The notes beneath the pieces were generated by a model. The model saw only the letters and a program-made list of their open reading frames with translations. It did not search any database and was not told the origin of the DNA. Shown piece by piece: positions 10,334 to 22,084 of a stretch of DNA of 64,000 bases. The position numbers and the translations under genes are program-made. Origin of the DNA: Hericium rajendrae (Eukaryota > Basidiomycota > Agaricomycetes > Russulales > Hericiaceae); assembly GCA_033439255.1 (NCBI GenBank), contig CM065880.1:2604001-2668000 (forward strand), written 5' to 3'. How positions within the stretch are numbered: the first letter of the stretch is position 1; the number at the start of each line of letters is the position of its first letter.

Positions 10334-13210
10334 TCACCCCCTCTCTAAGACGCACTTTCACCTGGAGTGCATGATGAGCATGGACAGGGTCGAGGTAGAT
10401 GAGTCCACGAAGATTGGGAGCCTTGAGTGCATGCGGATGGTGGGTGTAGAAGTCAGTGATTGCATCATGGGCATTGGAAAGGGAGGTACGTGAAAGCCAC
10501 TGATTTTCCGAATCAGGGTAGCCTGCCCATTTGATGAGATATTCAATGCCGCGTTTGTTCCGGGTGAGATGAGCATCGAGGATAGACTCAACTTCGTACT
10601 CTTCCTTGCCCTCCACAAGGTCAGGTGGTGGTGCAGGGAAGTTGGGACCATGAGCATCGGTTTCCTTGTAAGGGGACAACAGGGACGTGTAGAACACCGG
10701 GTGGATACACCAGGTGGGTGGTAGCTTCAGTCGATAAGAGACTGGGCCCAGGATGTCAGTGATTTTGAAAGGTCCCAGGTGTCGATCAGCAAGCTTAGCT
10801 TTGGGTCGTGTGGTTTTGATGTTCTTGCCATCGAGCCAGACCTTGTCACCAACCTGGAAGTGGATGGTGTCATGCATATGGTCCTGGTTGTTGCGCTTCA
10901 TGAGATCAGCAGCTGTTTGAAGGCTGGCCTGGACCTCAGTGCGAAGTTGTTCGAGGTGATGGAAACGATCCTCGATGGCAGGTGTAGACGATGTGGGGTT
11001 GACAGTGGGGATGGCAGTAGGAATATAGCCGAGGAGCATTTCAAATGGAGCTCAGTTAGTGGCGCTGTGGATACGGTGGTTGTGCGAGAACTCAGTGTAA
11101 GGGAGCCATTGGACCCAATCATCCTGACGGTAGTTGCAGAAGGTACGAAGGAACTGCTCGAGTTCTTGATTGACGCGTTCTGACTCACCGTCGGTCTGTG
11201 GATGATAGGCAGTGCTGAGGGAGGACTTGATACCAAGTTTGTCAAAGATGCCACGCATGACTTTGCCTGCGTACTGTGGGCCACGATCAGAGATGAGGCG
11301 TTCCCAGAGGCCGTAGTTCCGATAAATCCTGTCAAAAAGGATGTCGACTGTGCCATCACTGGTAATGGTCTCTTTACAAGGAGTGAAGGAGACGTGCTTT
11401 GTAAAACGGTCAATGACCACATTGATGAAGTCATAGCCTTGGCATTCTGGGAGTTTGACGATGAAGTCCGAGGTAATGTCTTGGAAGGGACGGGTAGGGA
11501 TGGCATTGGGAATTGTTTCAACATGAGGGCGGTGATTTTGAACCTTGGTGGCCTGGCAGGTAGCACAACCATCAACATAATCACGAACAAAGACAGACAT
11601 ACTGGGCCACCAGTAGTTGCAACTGAGGAGCTCATAGGTCTTGTAGCATCCTGGGTGACCAGCCATGGGGGTGTCATGATGCAGCTTGACGATGTCCCGA
11701 CGAAGGTCCTTGTCAGCAGGGATGTAGACTTTGCCACGAAAGAGGATGAGGCCATCCTCGTAGTTCCATTCTTGGAGGTTCTTGACGAGGGAGCGAGGAC
11801 CATTGTTCAGGATCACATCAAGGGCTTGAACAACCTCAATGTCCTTGGTCTTGGCATTGCGAATGCATTGACGAAGATCAGCATTGCCAATGGACTTGAC
11901 AGCAGCTGGACGTGTAGCACGGATCTGGAAGTACTTGGGGTCGAGGAGGACACGATCGGAGTTGTCGTTGTCCACCCCCTCTCTATGGTCAGGTCGTCTC
12001 GACATGGCATCTGGCTGGTGATGAATACCAGGCTTGTGGATCAGGGTGAAGTCAAAACGAGTGAGGAAAAGAGCCCAGCGAGCTTGACGACGACTCAGCT
12101 TTTGGGCAGACTTGAAGTATTCCAGGTTCTTATGGTCAGTCCAGATCTCCACAGTATGGGGAGAACCTTCCAGGTAGTGGCGCTAGGCTTCGAGGGTGCA
12201 GATGATGACCAGGAGTTCCTTGTCATAGATGTCATAGTTGCGTTCAGGGGCAGTGAAGGCCTTGGAGATGTAAGCAACGGGGTGCCATTGCTCGTCCTCC
12301 CTGCGCTGGGATAGAATACCTCCTGTGGCATAGTCTGAGGCATCGATCTCAACCAGGTAGGGTTTGGACGGGTCAGGCATGATAAGGACTGGGGACGAGG
12401 TGAACGCAGCTTTAAGAGCCTCAAAGGCATGTTGACATTCAGCAGACCAGGCCCAAGGATGGTCTTTCTTGGTAAGGTCAAACATGGGGCGGGTGACTTT
12501 GGAGAAGTCCTGGATGAAACGCCGATAGAAATTTCCAAAGCCGACAAAGGACTGGACATCCTTGACGTTACGGGGGGCAGGCCACTCAGCGATGCCTGCA
12601 ACCTTGATGGGGTCCATGGCGAGCGTGTTATGGGAGACGATGAGACCGAGGAACTCAACTGAGGGCTGCTCGAAAGAGCACTTCTCTGGTTTGAGGAAGA
12701 GGTCATTGTCCTGGAGGCATTGGAGGACCTTGCGCACAAGGTCGCAATGTTCTTCGAGGGTTTCGGTGAAAATGAGGATATCGTCCATGTAGATGATGAC
12801 TTTGCCCGTGTCGATGAGATCCTTGAAAAGTTCATTCATCATTCCTTGGAACGTGGCAGGGGAGTTTGTAAGACCAAAAAACATCACCAGGGGTTCAAAG
12901 AGACCGCAGTTGGTTTTGAAGGCAGCTTTCCATTTGTCGCCCTCCTTGATGCGAACATTGTTATAACCCCAACGAACGTCCATCTTGGAGAAGATTTTGG
13001 CACCCTTGAGCTTGTCAACGAGTTCAGAGATGAGGGGCAGGGGATATTCATTCTTGATGGTGCCTTTGTTGAGGGTGCGATAGTCTTGGATGGGGCATAG
13101 TTTTCCATCTTTTTTCTTGATAAAGAAGAAGGGACTCACCATAGGGGATTTGGAAGGACGGATGTAGCCCTTCTTGACCTGGTCATCAAGGAACGAATTG
13201 AGGTCCTCCT

Positions 13211-13592
13211 TGTCAAGACTGGGTTCAGAGGAACAGTGAAGCCATCCAAGTCACCCCAAGGGATCAAGGATCAAAGAGCAGAGGATGTCATAGAGAGTAG
13301 AGACAGGCTGAGAATGTCTAGGGTACAATGGGACTGGAGAGTCAAGTGGACAAACTGAGGAAGCCAGTCAGGAAGGTAGCCCTATATATACTGGAAGGAT
13401 AGCCCAAAGGGGAACAAGGGATATCCTGAAAGGAGAACAAGGGGAAGGGGAACAAGGGATGTTCCAAAGGGGAACAAGGGATATCCTAAAGGGGAACAAG
13501 GGATATCCTAACAGGGAACAAGGGGACATAACAAGGGAGTGTCCATATAGGGAACAAAGGGAATGAAGAAGGCCAATGGGTGATTCATGACA
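13211..13592. mobile_element. Solo LTR of a related Gypsy family
   Basis: 382 bp with TG...CA ends (TGTCAAGACT...TTCATGACA), flanked by CTCCT (13206-13210 and 13593-13597). It sits in the reverse transcriptase region of the chromovirus and is therefore younger than it. It shares the first ten bases and AAGGGGAACAAGG repeats with the host element's LTR, so the families are related. A tandem run of GGATATCCTAAAGGGGAACA-type units fills about 13400-13530. It is a fossil with no coding parts. Confidence 0.88.
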
Positions 13593-15973
13593 CTCCTGCT
13601 CAGTGGGAGCCATGGGATAGACCTTGCATGAATGGGGTTCAAAACCATCTTTCAGGTCGATGGCGTGATCCCAAGGGCGACATTCGGGAAGGCGATGGGA
13701 GGATTCCTCATCGAAGATGGGTTGGAAATCCTGGTACTGAGGGGGAACCATCTCAGCAAAGGACTTTTCTGCAACACGGGTGGCCACACGCTCAGCCAGT
13801 TTCTGAGCATTGGTGAAAGAGCGACGGATACGGATGGTGTGTTGGTAGTCTGGGTCGTCATCTGGAGGGGGTGGTGTGTCCCAGTCGGGGAGAACACCAG
13901 CTAGGAGAAGACCCTCTTCAACCCAGTCATCATCAATGTTAGGTCGTGGGTCATCATCCTCGGTGAACAGACGTGCAGGAACTTTGGATAGGTGGATGCA
14001 GCGAAGGCAGATGCCTTGGACGTGGCGAGCAGGGATCACGTATTTGGGAAGTGGGGCAGCGACAAATGGCGGGGGCAGTGGGAGCAATGGAGGGGGGCAA
14101 GGTGGGGGGAGCAGTACTGCAGCAGTACTGAGAATTGGTGGACGAGGGGCTGACTGGTGGCGTTCAGTGTGAGTGGACAGGTTCTTGACCGGGGGTTTAT
14201 TCAGAGTGCAAGAGGGGGGGCAGCGAGTCATGTCAACATGACGAGAGACCCAATCAATTTCAGGGTTGTGCTCCTGTAACCAATCGGTCCCAAGGATGAT
14301 GTTGTAGTCATCAATGTCAACGAGATAGAACTCAGCTGTCTCCTCATGGAAGGATGTCAAGTCCTTGGTGTAAATGTGGATGTTCTGGTTGACTGAATAG
14401 CGAACCCAGCCCATGATGTTTTCGGAGTTGTCCACGTTGCGAATGGGAAAGGGTTTAGGGAGTTTCTTGAGGGGGAACTGGTGTTTCTTGGCAAACTCAG
14501 GGTGCATAATGATGCCTTCTGCACCACTATCGAGAAGTGCCTCAGCGTCAATTTGTTTCTTGATCGGGGCAGTGATAATCTTGGCCTGGAGCGTAATGGA
14601 TGGTGTCTGATGGTTGGGTGTGATAGCGGACATGCGCAAAGACAATGGATACGATTGCTCACAGGGGTCGGATAGTACAGAGAAGCAATTCGACGGATCA
14701 AAGAAATGTTTCTTGCCACCCATGGACGACGTGACCGGGGGGCGCTTTAAAAACCCTCAACCATATCCTTCAATGCAGCCTTTGCCTCTTCCCTCTCTTC
14801 CTCACTCAAGTCCTTCAACTGTGATGATAAGTCGGCGATGGACCTGTTGATGGCGGGGACAGCAAGGGCAGCAGCTGCATCTTCTGGAGCTACTCCCGGG
14901 GCAGAGCCGGTTTCTAGCGCTCAGACACGAGGGATTGGGGCACGGGGGTTGGAGTCGGCATTGAGGGGACAGTCACGAAAGCCATGGCCCTTCTGGCAGC
15001 AGCGGAAGCAACCGCCCTCACGCCTGAGACACTCACGGTCGAGCTCCGAGAGTTTGGGCAGTTGGGCACCTGTAGCAGCAACTGTGCGGGATCGACCAGT
15101 AGATGTGGACTGAGGGGAGCGAGTGCTCACCAGGGTGCACCCAGTTGTAGGGTGGGGACTCTGGAACTGAGTGCGCATGAGGTAGGCAGCATTCCTGTCA
15201 TGGGCCCTCACTTTCCACTCAGCCAGGGTAGTGGGCGTGGGGTAGCTGCGCTGGCAATCATCCCGCAGGGCGCTGTTGAGGCCATGCAGGAACCAGTCGA
15301 TCAGGGCCACATCATTGTAGCCAGTGCAAGGGGCGAAGGACTCGAACTCGGTGATGTAGTCGACTACCGGGTGCGTACCCATCTGGAGGGTCTGGATGGC
15401 ATGGGAGGCATCCTTGGAGTCGTCAAGGGGGGAGAAGTCCAAGTTGAAGCAAGTTCGAAGGGCAGTGAGGTTGGCGTAACGGGGAACGTGAGCTGGAGAT
15501 GTGTTTGCAGCCACAAGATCGTCATCCTCAAGGATCTCCTCAACACGCTGGGTGGCCCACTGGCCGGCAATGGGGCCCTGGCAGAGGTCAAGAAAGAGGG
15601 AGATCTGGGCGGTATCCTCTTTATACCTGACGGAGTTGGCACGAAGGAATAAGTGAATATGCAGCTGGAATTCCTTGGACTTGGAACAATCTCCCTCAAA
15701 GGGAGCAGGTTTGATGCCGATCTCAGGGTTGGACATGTCGATGGACGGTTGGACAGGGGGGGCTGGGGCGATGATTGGTTTGACGTTGACAGTGGATGTC
15801 AATGCAACAGTGGCAACGGGTGGAGCAGGTGAGGGGACTGGTACTGGGGTAGGCGTTGAAACAGGTGGTGGTGGTGGGGCCCGAAGGGTATCGAGGCGGG
15901 TAGCTTGTTGCTGAGCAAGATTCTCTATAACTGCCTGAGAGAGTGCAAGTTCTGCAGCGGTTAAGTGAGGGTA

Positions 15974-16178
15974 CATCAGGAAACTCCTCACTTTTCTGGT
16001 TTCACTGTTTTGAGTCTGATGTTACTGTTTTGAGCCTGATGTCACTGTTTTTAGACTGTTTTCAGACTGTTTTCAGATCATGTGTCTGAAAACAGTCTAA
16101 AAACAGTGACATCAGGCTCAAAACAGTAACATCAGACCCAAAACAGTGAAACCAGAAAAGTGAGGAGTTTCCTGATGT
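15974..16178. mobile_element. Palindromic MITE with CATCAGG ends
   Basis: 205 bp that folds almost completely onto itself around 16076. The ends are CATCAGGAAACTCC and its complement, flanked by TA on both sides (15972-15973, 16179-16180). It lies next to the gag start of the chromovirus. The first ten bases equal those of the 8.7-kb element at 42061-50775, so both were probably moved by the same transposase. Confidence 0.82.
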
Positions 16179-17120
16179 ACTGGCCTGCCAAAACCACAGG
16201 TCACTTTCATCTACGAGGCTGGGTCGCCAACTGACTACAAGCCGATTGGTGTTGGAGCGGTATGCATAGTAGTTGTTGGTTACCAGGTTGAAGGTAATAC
16301 CTGGGGGAACAACAAGTGGTGTGGTGCGAGCAGGGGGAGAATCTGCACTAGAAAGGGCAACGGTGGGAAGCGGTGGGGTAGCGGGGTGTTGACGGCGGTG
16401 TTCTGTAGCTGCAACGTTGAAGTCATTAAGCTCGAGGTCTGCCTGGTCGTCACGATCAGCGAAGTACCACTGTGCAGGACCGTCCTCGTCCTCGTCCGGA
16501 GTGTCAAAGTCTACTCGAACGATGCCGGAAAGGGTGTAGATGAAGTATTCGTCGAGCGAGGCAAAGATGCCAAGTGGGTATGGTTCAGTGGTCTGGAAAT
16601 GGGGGTCGGTGGGATCAATGGTGAGGTCTAGAGGAAGTCAGCCGTGACTGGGCAACGACCAAGAGCACAAGGGTACAGGGGATCCGAGTACGGGGTTCTG
16701 AGGAATCGGTGGCCAAGGCGTTCTCTGGCCCACACAGGCTCAGGCGAGGGTTCGGGGGTGAAGAGACCTAGTGTGCAAAAGGGGAACGAGGTCGATGGCA
16801 GGATACTTGCAGGGGATCCTCAGTTGGGTTGGTGACAGTGGTAAGCGATGTCCGAGGCACCGAACGTGAATTCTGCACGTGGTTTCCATGACCTCAATCG
16901 AAACCAAACTCCTTCGGCTTCCCAACACTTCACAGCACAATAGCAGAGGAGGGGGATGAGTGCACTGCCCTCAATGGTGTTGGCGATGGGGAAGGGGAGA
17001 TGAGGTTGATGGAATGGATGTTGAGATTCGGTGAAGATGTCGGCGGTGAAGGGTTCAAAGAAGAAAGGTATGATAAGCGATAGTAGGGAGGTGAGGCGGG
17101 TGTATGAGAGATTGTCCAGG

Positions 17121-17543
17121 TGTCAAGACTCGGTCGTAGACAGCAGAGAACCACCCAAGTCACCAGCGATGATGGGAGCAAGAGAGCAGAGAGCAACTAG
17201 CAGTGCAGTGACCTGTATTGGAGGTACAGTATGGTACAGATGAAATGGACAATCTAGGGAAATAGGTGAGTGACAGAGAGCCTATAAGTACTGGGACGAC
17301 AATGGGAAAAGAACAATGGACACCATAACGGGTCGAACAATAGAGTGAGAACAATGGTGGCCAAAAGGAGAACAGTGGGAGGGAGAACAATAGGATGTCC
17401 CAAAGGGGAACAAGGGCATGGGTGAAGGATAGCCCCAGGTCATGTGAGGAAGTGAACATGTGATGGGACTGCTGGAGCACATGACCGACACGATGCCTTG
17501 ATGGCAGAGAAGAAGGCGGAGAGAAATGGAGCGATCCGTGACA
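17121..17543 (-). repeat. Chromovirus LTR (right in window, 5' LTR)
   Basis: 423 bp, same ends as its partner at 9908-10333, and followed directly by the CTTGG target duplication. Confidence 0.93.
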
Positions 17544-18388
17544 CTTGGGGCACGTGGTGTGCTATTGACTTGAACTTCGCCAGAGTGTGCTGCTGAAGGA
17601 GCCGGTTGTGAGATAGCTGGAGCACTGGAAGTCTCTGACCAAAGAACAGGATCGAGAACTTGCGACAAGGACACTCAGGCTCTTAATTGCCTTCCTGGCA
17701 TCTGAACGGGGGCGCCTTCGAAATTGTGATGTGAACCATTATTTGGGAGGCACAGATGAGGATATTCCGTATGCTCGGCCTCCTGTTGAAGGGGTGTTGG
17801 CTGAGTGTGTTGATAATACTGTCTGCAGGATTCACGTTAGATGACCAGAACAATAACAGTCAGTGGAGCAACCCACCATTCATCTTGATAGCCATTTGGC
17901 GGTGGTTCATTCGGAGTAAACACTGGCTGCACAGGGTTTTGACCCCAATCATCGCTGCTGGTTGCTTCAATATGACACGTTCTGAGGGGCATTGATTGAA
18001 CGTGAACTCACATGTTCGTCAGGTCTGAAACAGCATCGTTCATCGCTGGTGCGACGTACGTCCTGAATCCACCATAACTGCTGTCGAACCACCCATTAGT
18101 CAATGTCGAGCCAAGTAGGTAAACACTGAAACCTACCTGATGCCTTCGTTCTGTCCTAAGGTAGCCGTATTCAAGTGATAATGCCTTGATTCCAGCTCTA
18201 GCAGATCCACCTGCGGGTCATATCTGGGTCCTTGGTTTGTACCAAGGACAGTCGAAGGACTAGCCTCCAGTATGCTTGACGTGCCTGCCTGCTGCAAAAC
18301 GTCATTCCTAGGTCACTTTGATGGTCGAGTATTGCTAGGCATCTTGATTCCTGACTTGCTTTTGCTTTGACGTTGTGAGCCAGAACAT

Positions 18389-18415
18389 ACCGATTTAATA
18401 TGTGCAGCCGTACAT
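18389..18415 (-). promoter_or_regulatory. Family C leader: uORF plus TATTAAATCGGTA
   Basis: A six-codon upstream frame MYGCTY (18415 to 18395) overlaps the conserved word TATTAAATCGGTATG. The same unit precedes all five family C copies: 31927-31954, 37857-37887, 56968-56995 and 62926-62953. It may be a short uORF, or TATTAAAT may be the TATA box, in which case the small frame is not translated. GTAYG...AAG just before the ATG could also mark a leader intron. Confidence 0.5.
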
Positions 18416-19577
18416 CACCCAACTTTTCTCAGAACGAAGGTGCACAGCAAAGCAGCCGGAAGAACAAGATGCTCAACCGCAGACAATGCATACCCATTGT
18501 TCGTGCGTAGCGACATCACCTATGGGATTCGGGACCTATATGGATACATAACAATCAAGAGCATGAATGGGCTGAAGGATACAGTGCTTTGCATATGAAA
18601 CTGCAGTTGACATGCTGAGATCTTTGTTTGTTCGGACCAAAGCGTGACAGTTTGGCACTCTAAATCCCATTTGCAAGTTTAGTACAGCACACGCCTTCGT
18701 ATGCCTTACAGCACTCAAGGTTCCTCTAGATAAGCAGATAAATATCCTACAAACAAGGTTCATGTACAGACATTGAAGTTTGAGCAGCTACGACCCAACC
18801 GTAACCCACACGCCGTGCCTGCCACCCCAGTGCCAACCACCGGAGCACCAAATATTGCACCCACAGGTACCGAAGACACTCACTTACAGCAACATATTCC
18901 AACATCGCTATAGCGGCATGGACGCGACTTGTGGAGATTGTACTTATCCTACCTACATAGATATCTCGCCTGAGTACAAATCATGGTGTCTGAGGCACAC
19001 AGACTTTTAGACTTTAAAACAGAACACGTCGACATGTCCAGAATGTTCGCATGCCATAACCGGCGTGAGCTCTTCGCTCTCCTCAACGTCAGAAGCACAA
19101 ATGGGAGAGTTATGGCTGCCACACTATGGTGCCGGCTGAAACCTGTGGTGTGCCTTGGGTGCGCCTTGGTGCAAGCTTCGAGGTTGTGCATGGATCTATG
19201 GCCCAGCGAGGACCCTTTTTTTTTTTTTTTTTTTAGCTACGTACTTTCATCAAATTCAATTAGAAACGTACCGAGAGTCGACGTCCATCATTGAAGATGG
19301 CAGGATGCTACAAGACGCAGGGGCAAGGGTCAGAGCAGTCCGTCAATTGACGTGTGACATAGTGTGACTATTTGGCAACTGCAAACAGATTTCTCGACAT
19401 GTCGACTGCAGTTTCATATCCTAACGGTGGGCAGGCCACCATCCCCAGTTCTCTCATTATAATTGAATCCTTCCTAATTATATTTCTTCACAGCATATGT
19501 ACATCATGTAGCAGGACTTGGCACTAACTTAGTCAGAAAATATAATTTTCTTCCTTCATTCCTAACAAAGCACCCGA

Positions 19578-19607
19578 GTTGGGTTCCGCGCAGGCGCGGA
19601 ACCCAAC
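19578..19607. other. Perfect GC-rich hairpin
   Basis: A 14-bp stem (GTTGGGTTCCGCGC) with a 2-nt loop, inside the unassigned insertion upstream of family C copy 1. No T-run follows closely enough to call it a terminator, and bacterial-type terminators are not expected here. Confidence 0.5.
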
Positions 19608-20221
19608 TTTGGGTGTCTCTACACATATATCCTTGGCTACATGTGCATGTTTTTTTTTTGCTCCCTGTGCATGTTGTTGGGTCATCCATAGGCATTGATG
19701 AGCTCTGCACATGATATCGAGCACATTGTCTGATGCCGCAGACTGAGGGCTTGAGGCACAGTCTAAAGATGACCAGAGACAATGAGCACGAGCCCTGATG
19801 GGCTCGTACTCAGAATGGAAGGGTAATGATGCATAGGATCAGAAACAATGAGCATGAACTCGTGGGGGGTCTACTCGAGTACGGAGAGGTGATGAACACT
19901 CGATGTAAACTGAAAGATATCGGCATTCTCGAGAGTCGAACTTCGAGCCCCTTGATATTTTTATCTGAAATCTTCTGGAATAAACGTGATGGGAAAATAT
20001 CATGTGACCAGGTGCAGACCTTCGACCCCCACAAAGACCCGGTGCTCTCCCTTGGAGAGAACCGGGGATGCAAAGCACTGTAGTACATACCTGCCCAATT
20101 TGGAAAACAACGGTCTGTTTCCATGGAGGTTCATGGACACAACATCGCACGTTGGTACGTATACAACAAGAAATGCCTATCTCAGATGATTTCAGCCTCG
20201 ACTTAGCAATTTGTGGGAACA

Positions 20222-20771
20222 TTGACGAGTCCTAAAGCATGGTAACCACTCGTATTTGAACTTAGAACATCAGGCCGAGTATGATTTGACATGTCTGGGT
20301 GTAGGATGCTAAGTTATGAGCAGGGGATGAACGCAAGTCGCATGAGTGCGCGGCTCGAAGCGTGAACACTACACGACTGGAATGCCTCGGCCCGGGCTGC
20401 CGTTACGGGTTCACGCCCATGCAGGCCGGCTTGTACTTTGAATTCGAAGTACTCGATGCCAACACCGAAACTAGCACGGCTGTTCCCCCATTCAAAGAAA
20501 ACGGTGGTAGCAATGTCACTGGAGGTATCGTTTTGGTCTTGTCGACACGAGAGACTACTGGAAGACTTAAGATACGGGGTTGACATCACGTCATCACCCC
20601 CATTGACGATCTTGGGACACTTACTTCGAAACGCAGCACTACTTGGTTGGCCCGTCCCTACCTTCGACTCGACTCGATAAGGTGAGTACCACGAGTGCTT
20701 GCAGACAAAATTTGTCTGACTCCTGTGATTTTAGCATCATCCAGCTTTGAACTTATCTAGAATCTATAACG
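20222..20771 (+). other. Unassigned; possible small frame 20362-20583
   Basis: An open frame of 73 codons (MNTTRLECLGPGCRYGF..., ending TGRLKIRG) has ordinary protein composition, but no family is recognised and no introns or promoter could be fixed. The rest of the stretch shows nothing. It may be a fragment. Confidence 0.25.
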
Positions 20772-21836
20772 ATGTGGCCATATGCAAGTTCCAGGGTTAT
20801 TCTGCCTGTCCGAGCCCCTATGTGGGCGAGCACGATTGCCGTGGGCCCGGCAATGCGTGACTTTACAGGCATGAAGCGAGCACGAGAAGATGAAGTCGGT
20901 GGGGAAGAAGAATACAGGATGCCTCTGACAAAACGAATGATGAACAACAGAGTTAGAAAGCTTTGGCTGGAGGAAGAGCTAAAGGAAGAGGAGAATTTCG
21001 AAGAAGATCTCGAGGAAGAAGACGAGGAACACGAAGATGCAAACAAAGATGCGGATGACGACAGGGAGGAGGATATCGAGGGCGATGAGGATGAAGATGC
21101 CGAGGGCGATGCCGAAGGCATTGTCGAGAAAGATGGGGAGGAAGATGTCGATGGAGATGTCGACGGAGATGTCGAGGAAGATCGGGAGGAAGAGGACAAC
21201 GACGGAGAGGGTTTCAACCAAGAATATGAGCAAGAGAACGGTGATGAGTCGTGGGACGAAGTTAGGGAGGTCACGCTCGATTATTCTCTTCCCGGGAATC
21301 CTCAGATGTGAGTTCAGTTTCATCTTGTCTAGCACTTTCCCTTGACACTGTCCCGTCAGGCATTGTCCCTGCATATACTGTCCCTTCAGGTATGAGAAAG
21401 TGGCATGGTACAGTTACCCTGGCCCCCGGATCCAGGCAGCCGATGTACTCACTGATTGCTTTCAGGGGTGAGGTAGAGCTGCAAGCCCACGTGAGGCCTT
21501 ACGAGTCCATGATGGAAAAACAACGCCGTGAAATGAGAATGCCATACACAGGCTGTTATACCTGTGGTGAACGTATCTACCAGGACCAGAGGTATGACTG
21601 GGCAGCTGGCCAATGCAATGAATGTCGACTGTGCGTCATCTCTTCATCCACATCTGTCTCCTGGCTTTCAGCGAGTGGTGACTTTGCCTTGCATTTGCGG
21701 GTCCTTTGGCGACAGGCTCTAATCATTCATTTTTTTTAGTGGCGAAATGATGGAAGAGTCTGAACGCTGTCTATTCGACCCGCCAGATTATGATTGGCCT
21801 TGCACGATTGAAGAGCTCAAAGAGTCCTACCTTTAA
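20772..21836 (+). CDS. Family A protein 2: acidic, two CxxC pairs
   Basis: Paralogue of the protein at 2394-3228. Exons 20772-21307, 21466-21630 and 21740-21836 join to 265 aa. The first intron (21308-21465) is long for this genome and could contain a small extra exon. A start at Met 34 (MKRAREDE) is possible. After KRAREDE come about 110 residues that are mostly Asp/Glu, with repeats of GDVDGDVE type. The last domain begins EVELQAHV and carries CYTCGERIYQDQRYDW...GQCNECR, the same C-x2-C-x17-C-x2-C spacing as copy 1. It ends with CLFDPPDYDWPCTIEELKESYL. An acidic, probably zinc-binding protein; role unknown. Confidence 0.7.
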
Positions 21837-22084
21837 AGCATTCTCCAATGTACTCGATGATCTCGACGGTTGCAATGTGTCGCCTCGATGCTCGTATACG
21901 GCGATCCGAGCATGCAAATTTTAGAAATGGGTGTTTGGTCTGATTATCGGCGTCTTTTGCCCCCCGGCACAGTATCGGATTTTCAACGGTTGTCATGACT
22001 GCCGCAGTGGCTACTGGCCTGTGCGCTGCAACTCTGTGGTCTATCGCAGTGGCATGCTTTGCACACTACACTCCCCAGCGTAAA

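Larger units (their letters stand above)
9908..17543 (-). mobile_element. Ty3/Gypsy chromovirus fossil
   Basis: A near full-length LTR retrotransposon of about 7.6 kb, read on the minus strand and flanked by the 5-bp duplication CTTGG (9903-9907 and 17544-17548). The parts in order are: gag with a CCHC knuckle (about 15960-14920), protease with a DSGA motif (about 14600), reverse transcriptase with YMDD (about 13650-12450, interrupted by a solo LTR), RNase H (about 12400-11950), integrase with the HHCC zinc domain (about 11900-11050) and a chromodomain (about 10600-10470). A coding-like stretch of unknown nature lies between the right LTR and gag (about 16230-16900). It is broken: two insertions plus roughly three or four further interruptions. 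LTRs differ by a few percent, so the insertion is fairly young. It lies inside family C copy 1. Confidence 0.93.
6102..18342 (-). pseudogene. Family C copy 1, split by two insertions
   Basis: The gene starts at ATG 18342 (minus strand) and ends at TAA 6102-6104. The 5' part (18342 to 17544) keeps the family's multi-exon layout but carries an early in-frame TGA ten codons in. The middle part (9907 to 9157) encodes RGRKRKARDEDAE, repeats of KGKGKxRDE, and the coiled coil with EQEKQEAQAQLEQERAYHQEE. The last 78 nt (6179 to 6102) encode LKAQEKQLQAKIAELQQEI. A chromovirus (9908-17543) and a DNA element (6180-9156) separate these parts. Leaving out the DNA element and one AA copy makes the coiled coil align residue for residue with the intact copies, so both insertions hit a once normal gene. 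Confidence 0.75.
18343..20220 (-). other. Upstream DNA of family C copy 1, with insertion
   Basis: No gene is recognised. About 18420-18545 and 20083-20220 are homologous to adjoining parts of the upstream region of copy 5 (62960-63200), including ACAAGAAATGCCTATC at about 20165-20181. About 18545-20083 has no counterpart there and is therefore a separate insertion of unknown type. It contains a T-run at about 19210-19234 and a hairpin at 19578-19607. Confidence 0.45.

Noticed and set aside
11202-12314. A 370-codon plus-strand frame
   Set aside because: Exactly antisense to the integrase region of the chromovirus; the minus strand carries the recognisable protein.
14984-15652. A 222-codon plus-strand frame
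   Set aside because: Antisense to gag of the chromovirus.
20979-21374. A minus-strand hydrophobic frame resembling a membrane protein
   Set aside because: It is the complement of the GAN/GAY-rich acidic tract of family A copy 2, which automatically reads as Phe/Ile/Leu.
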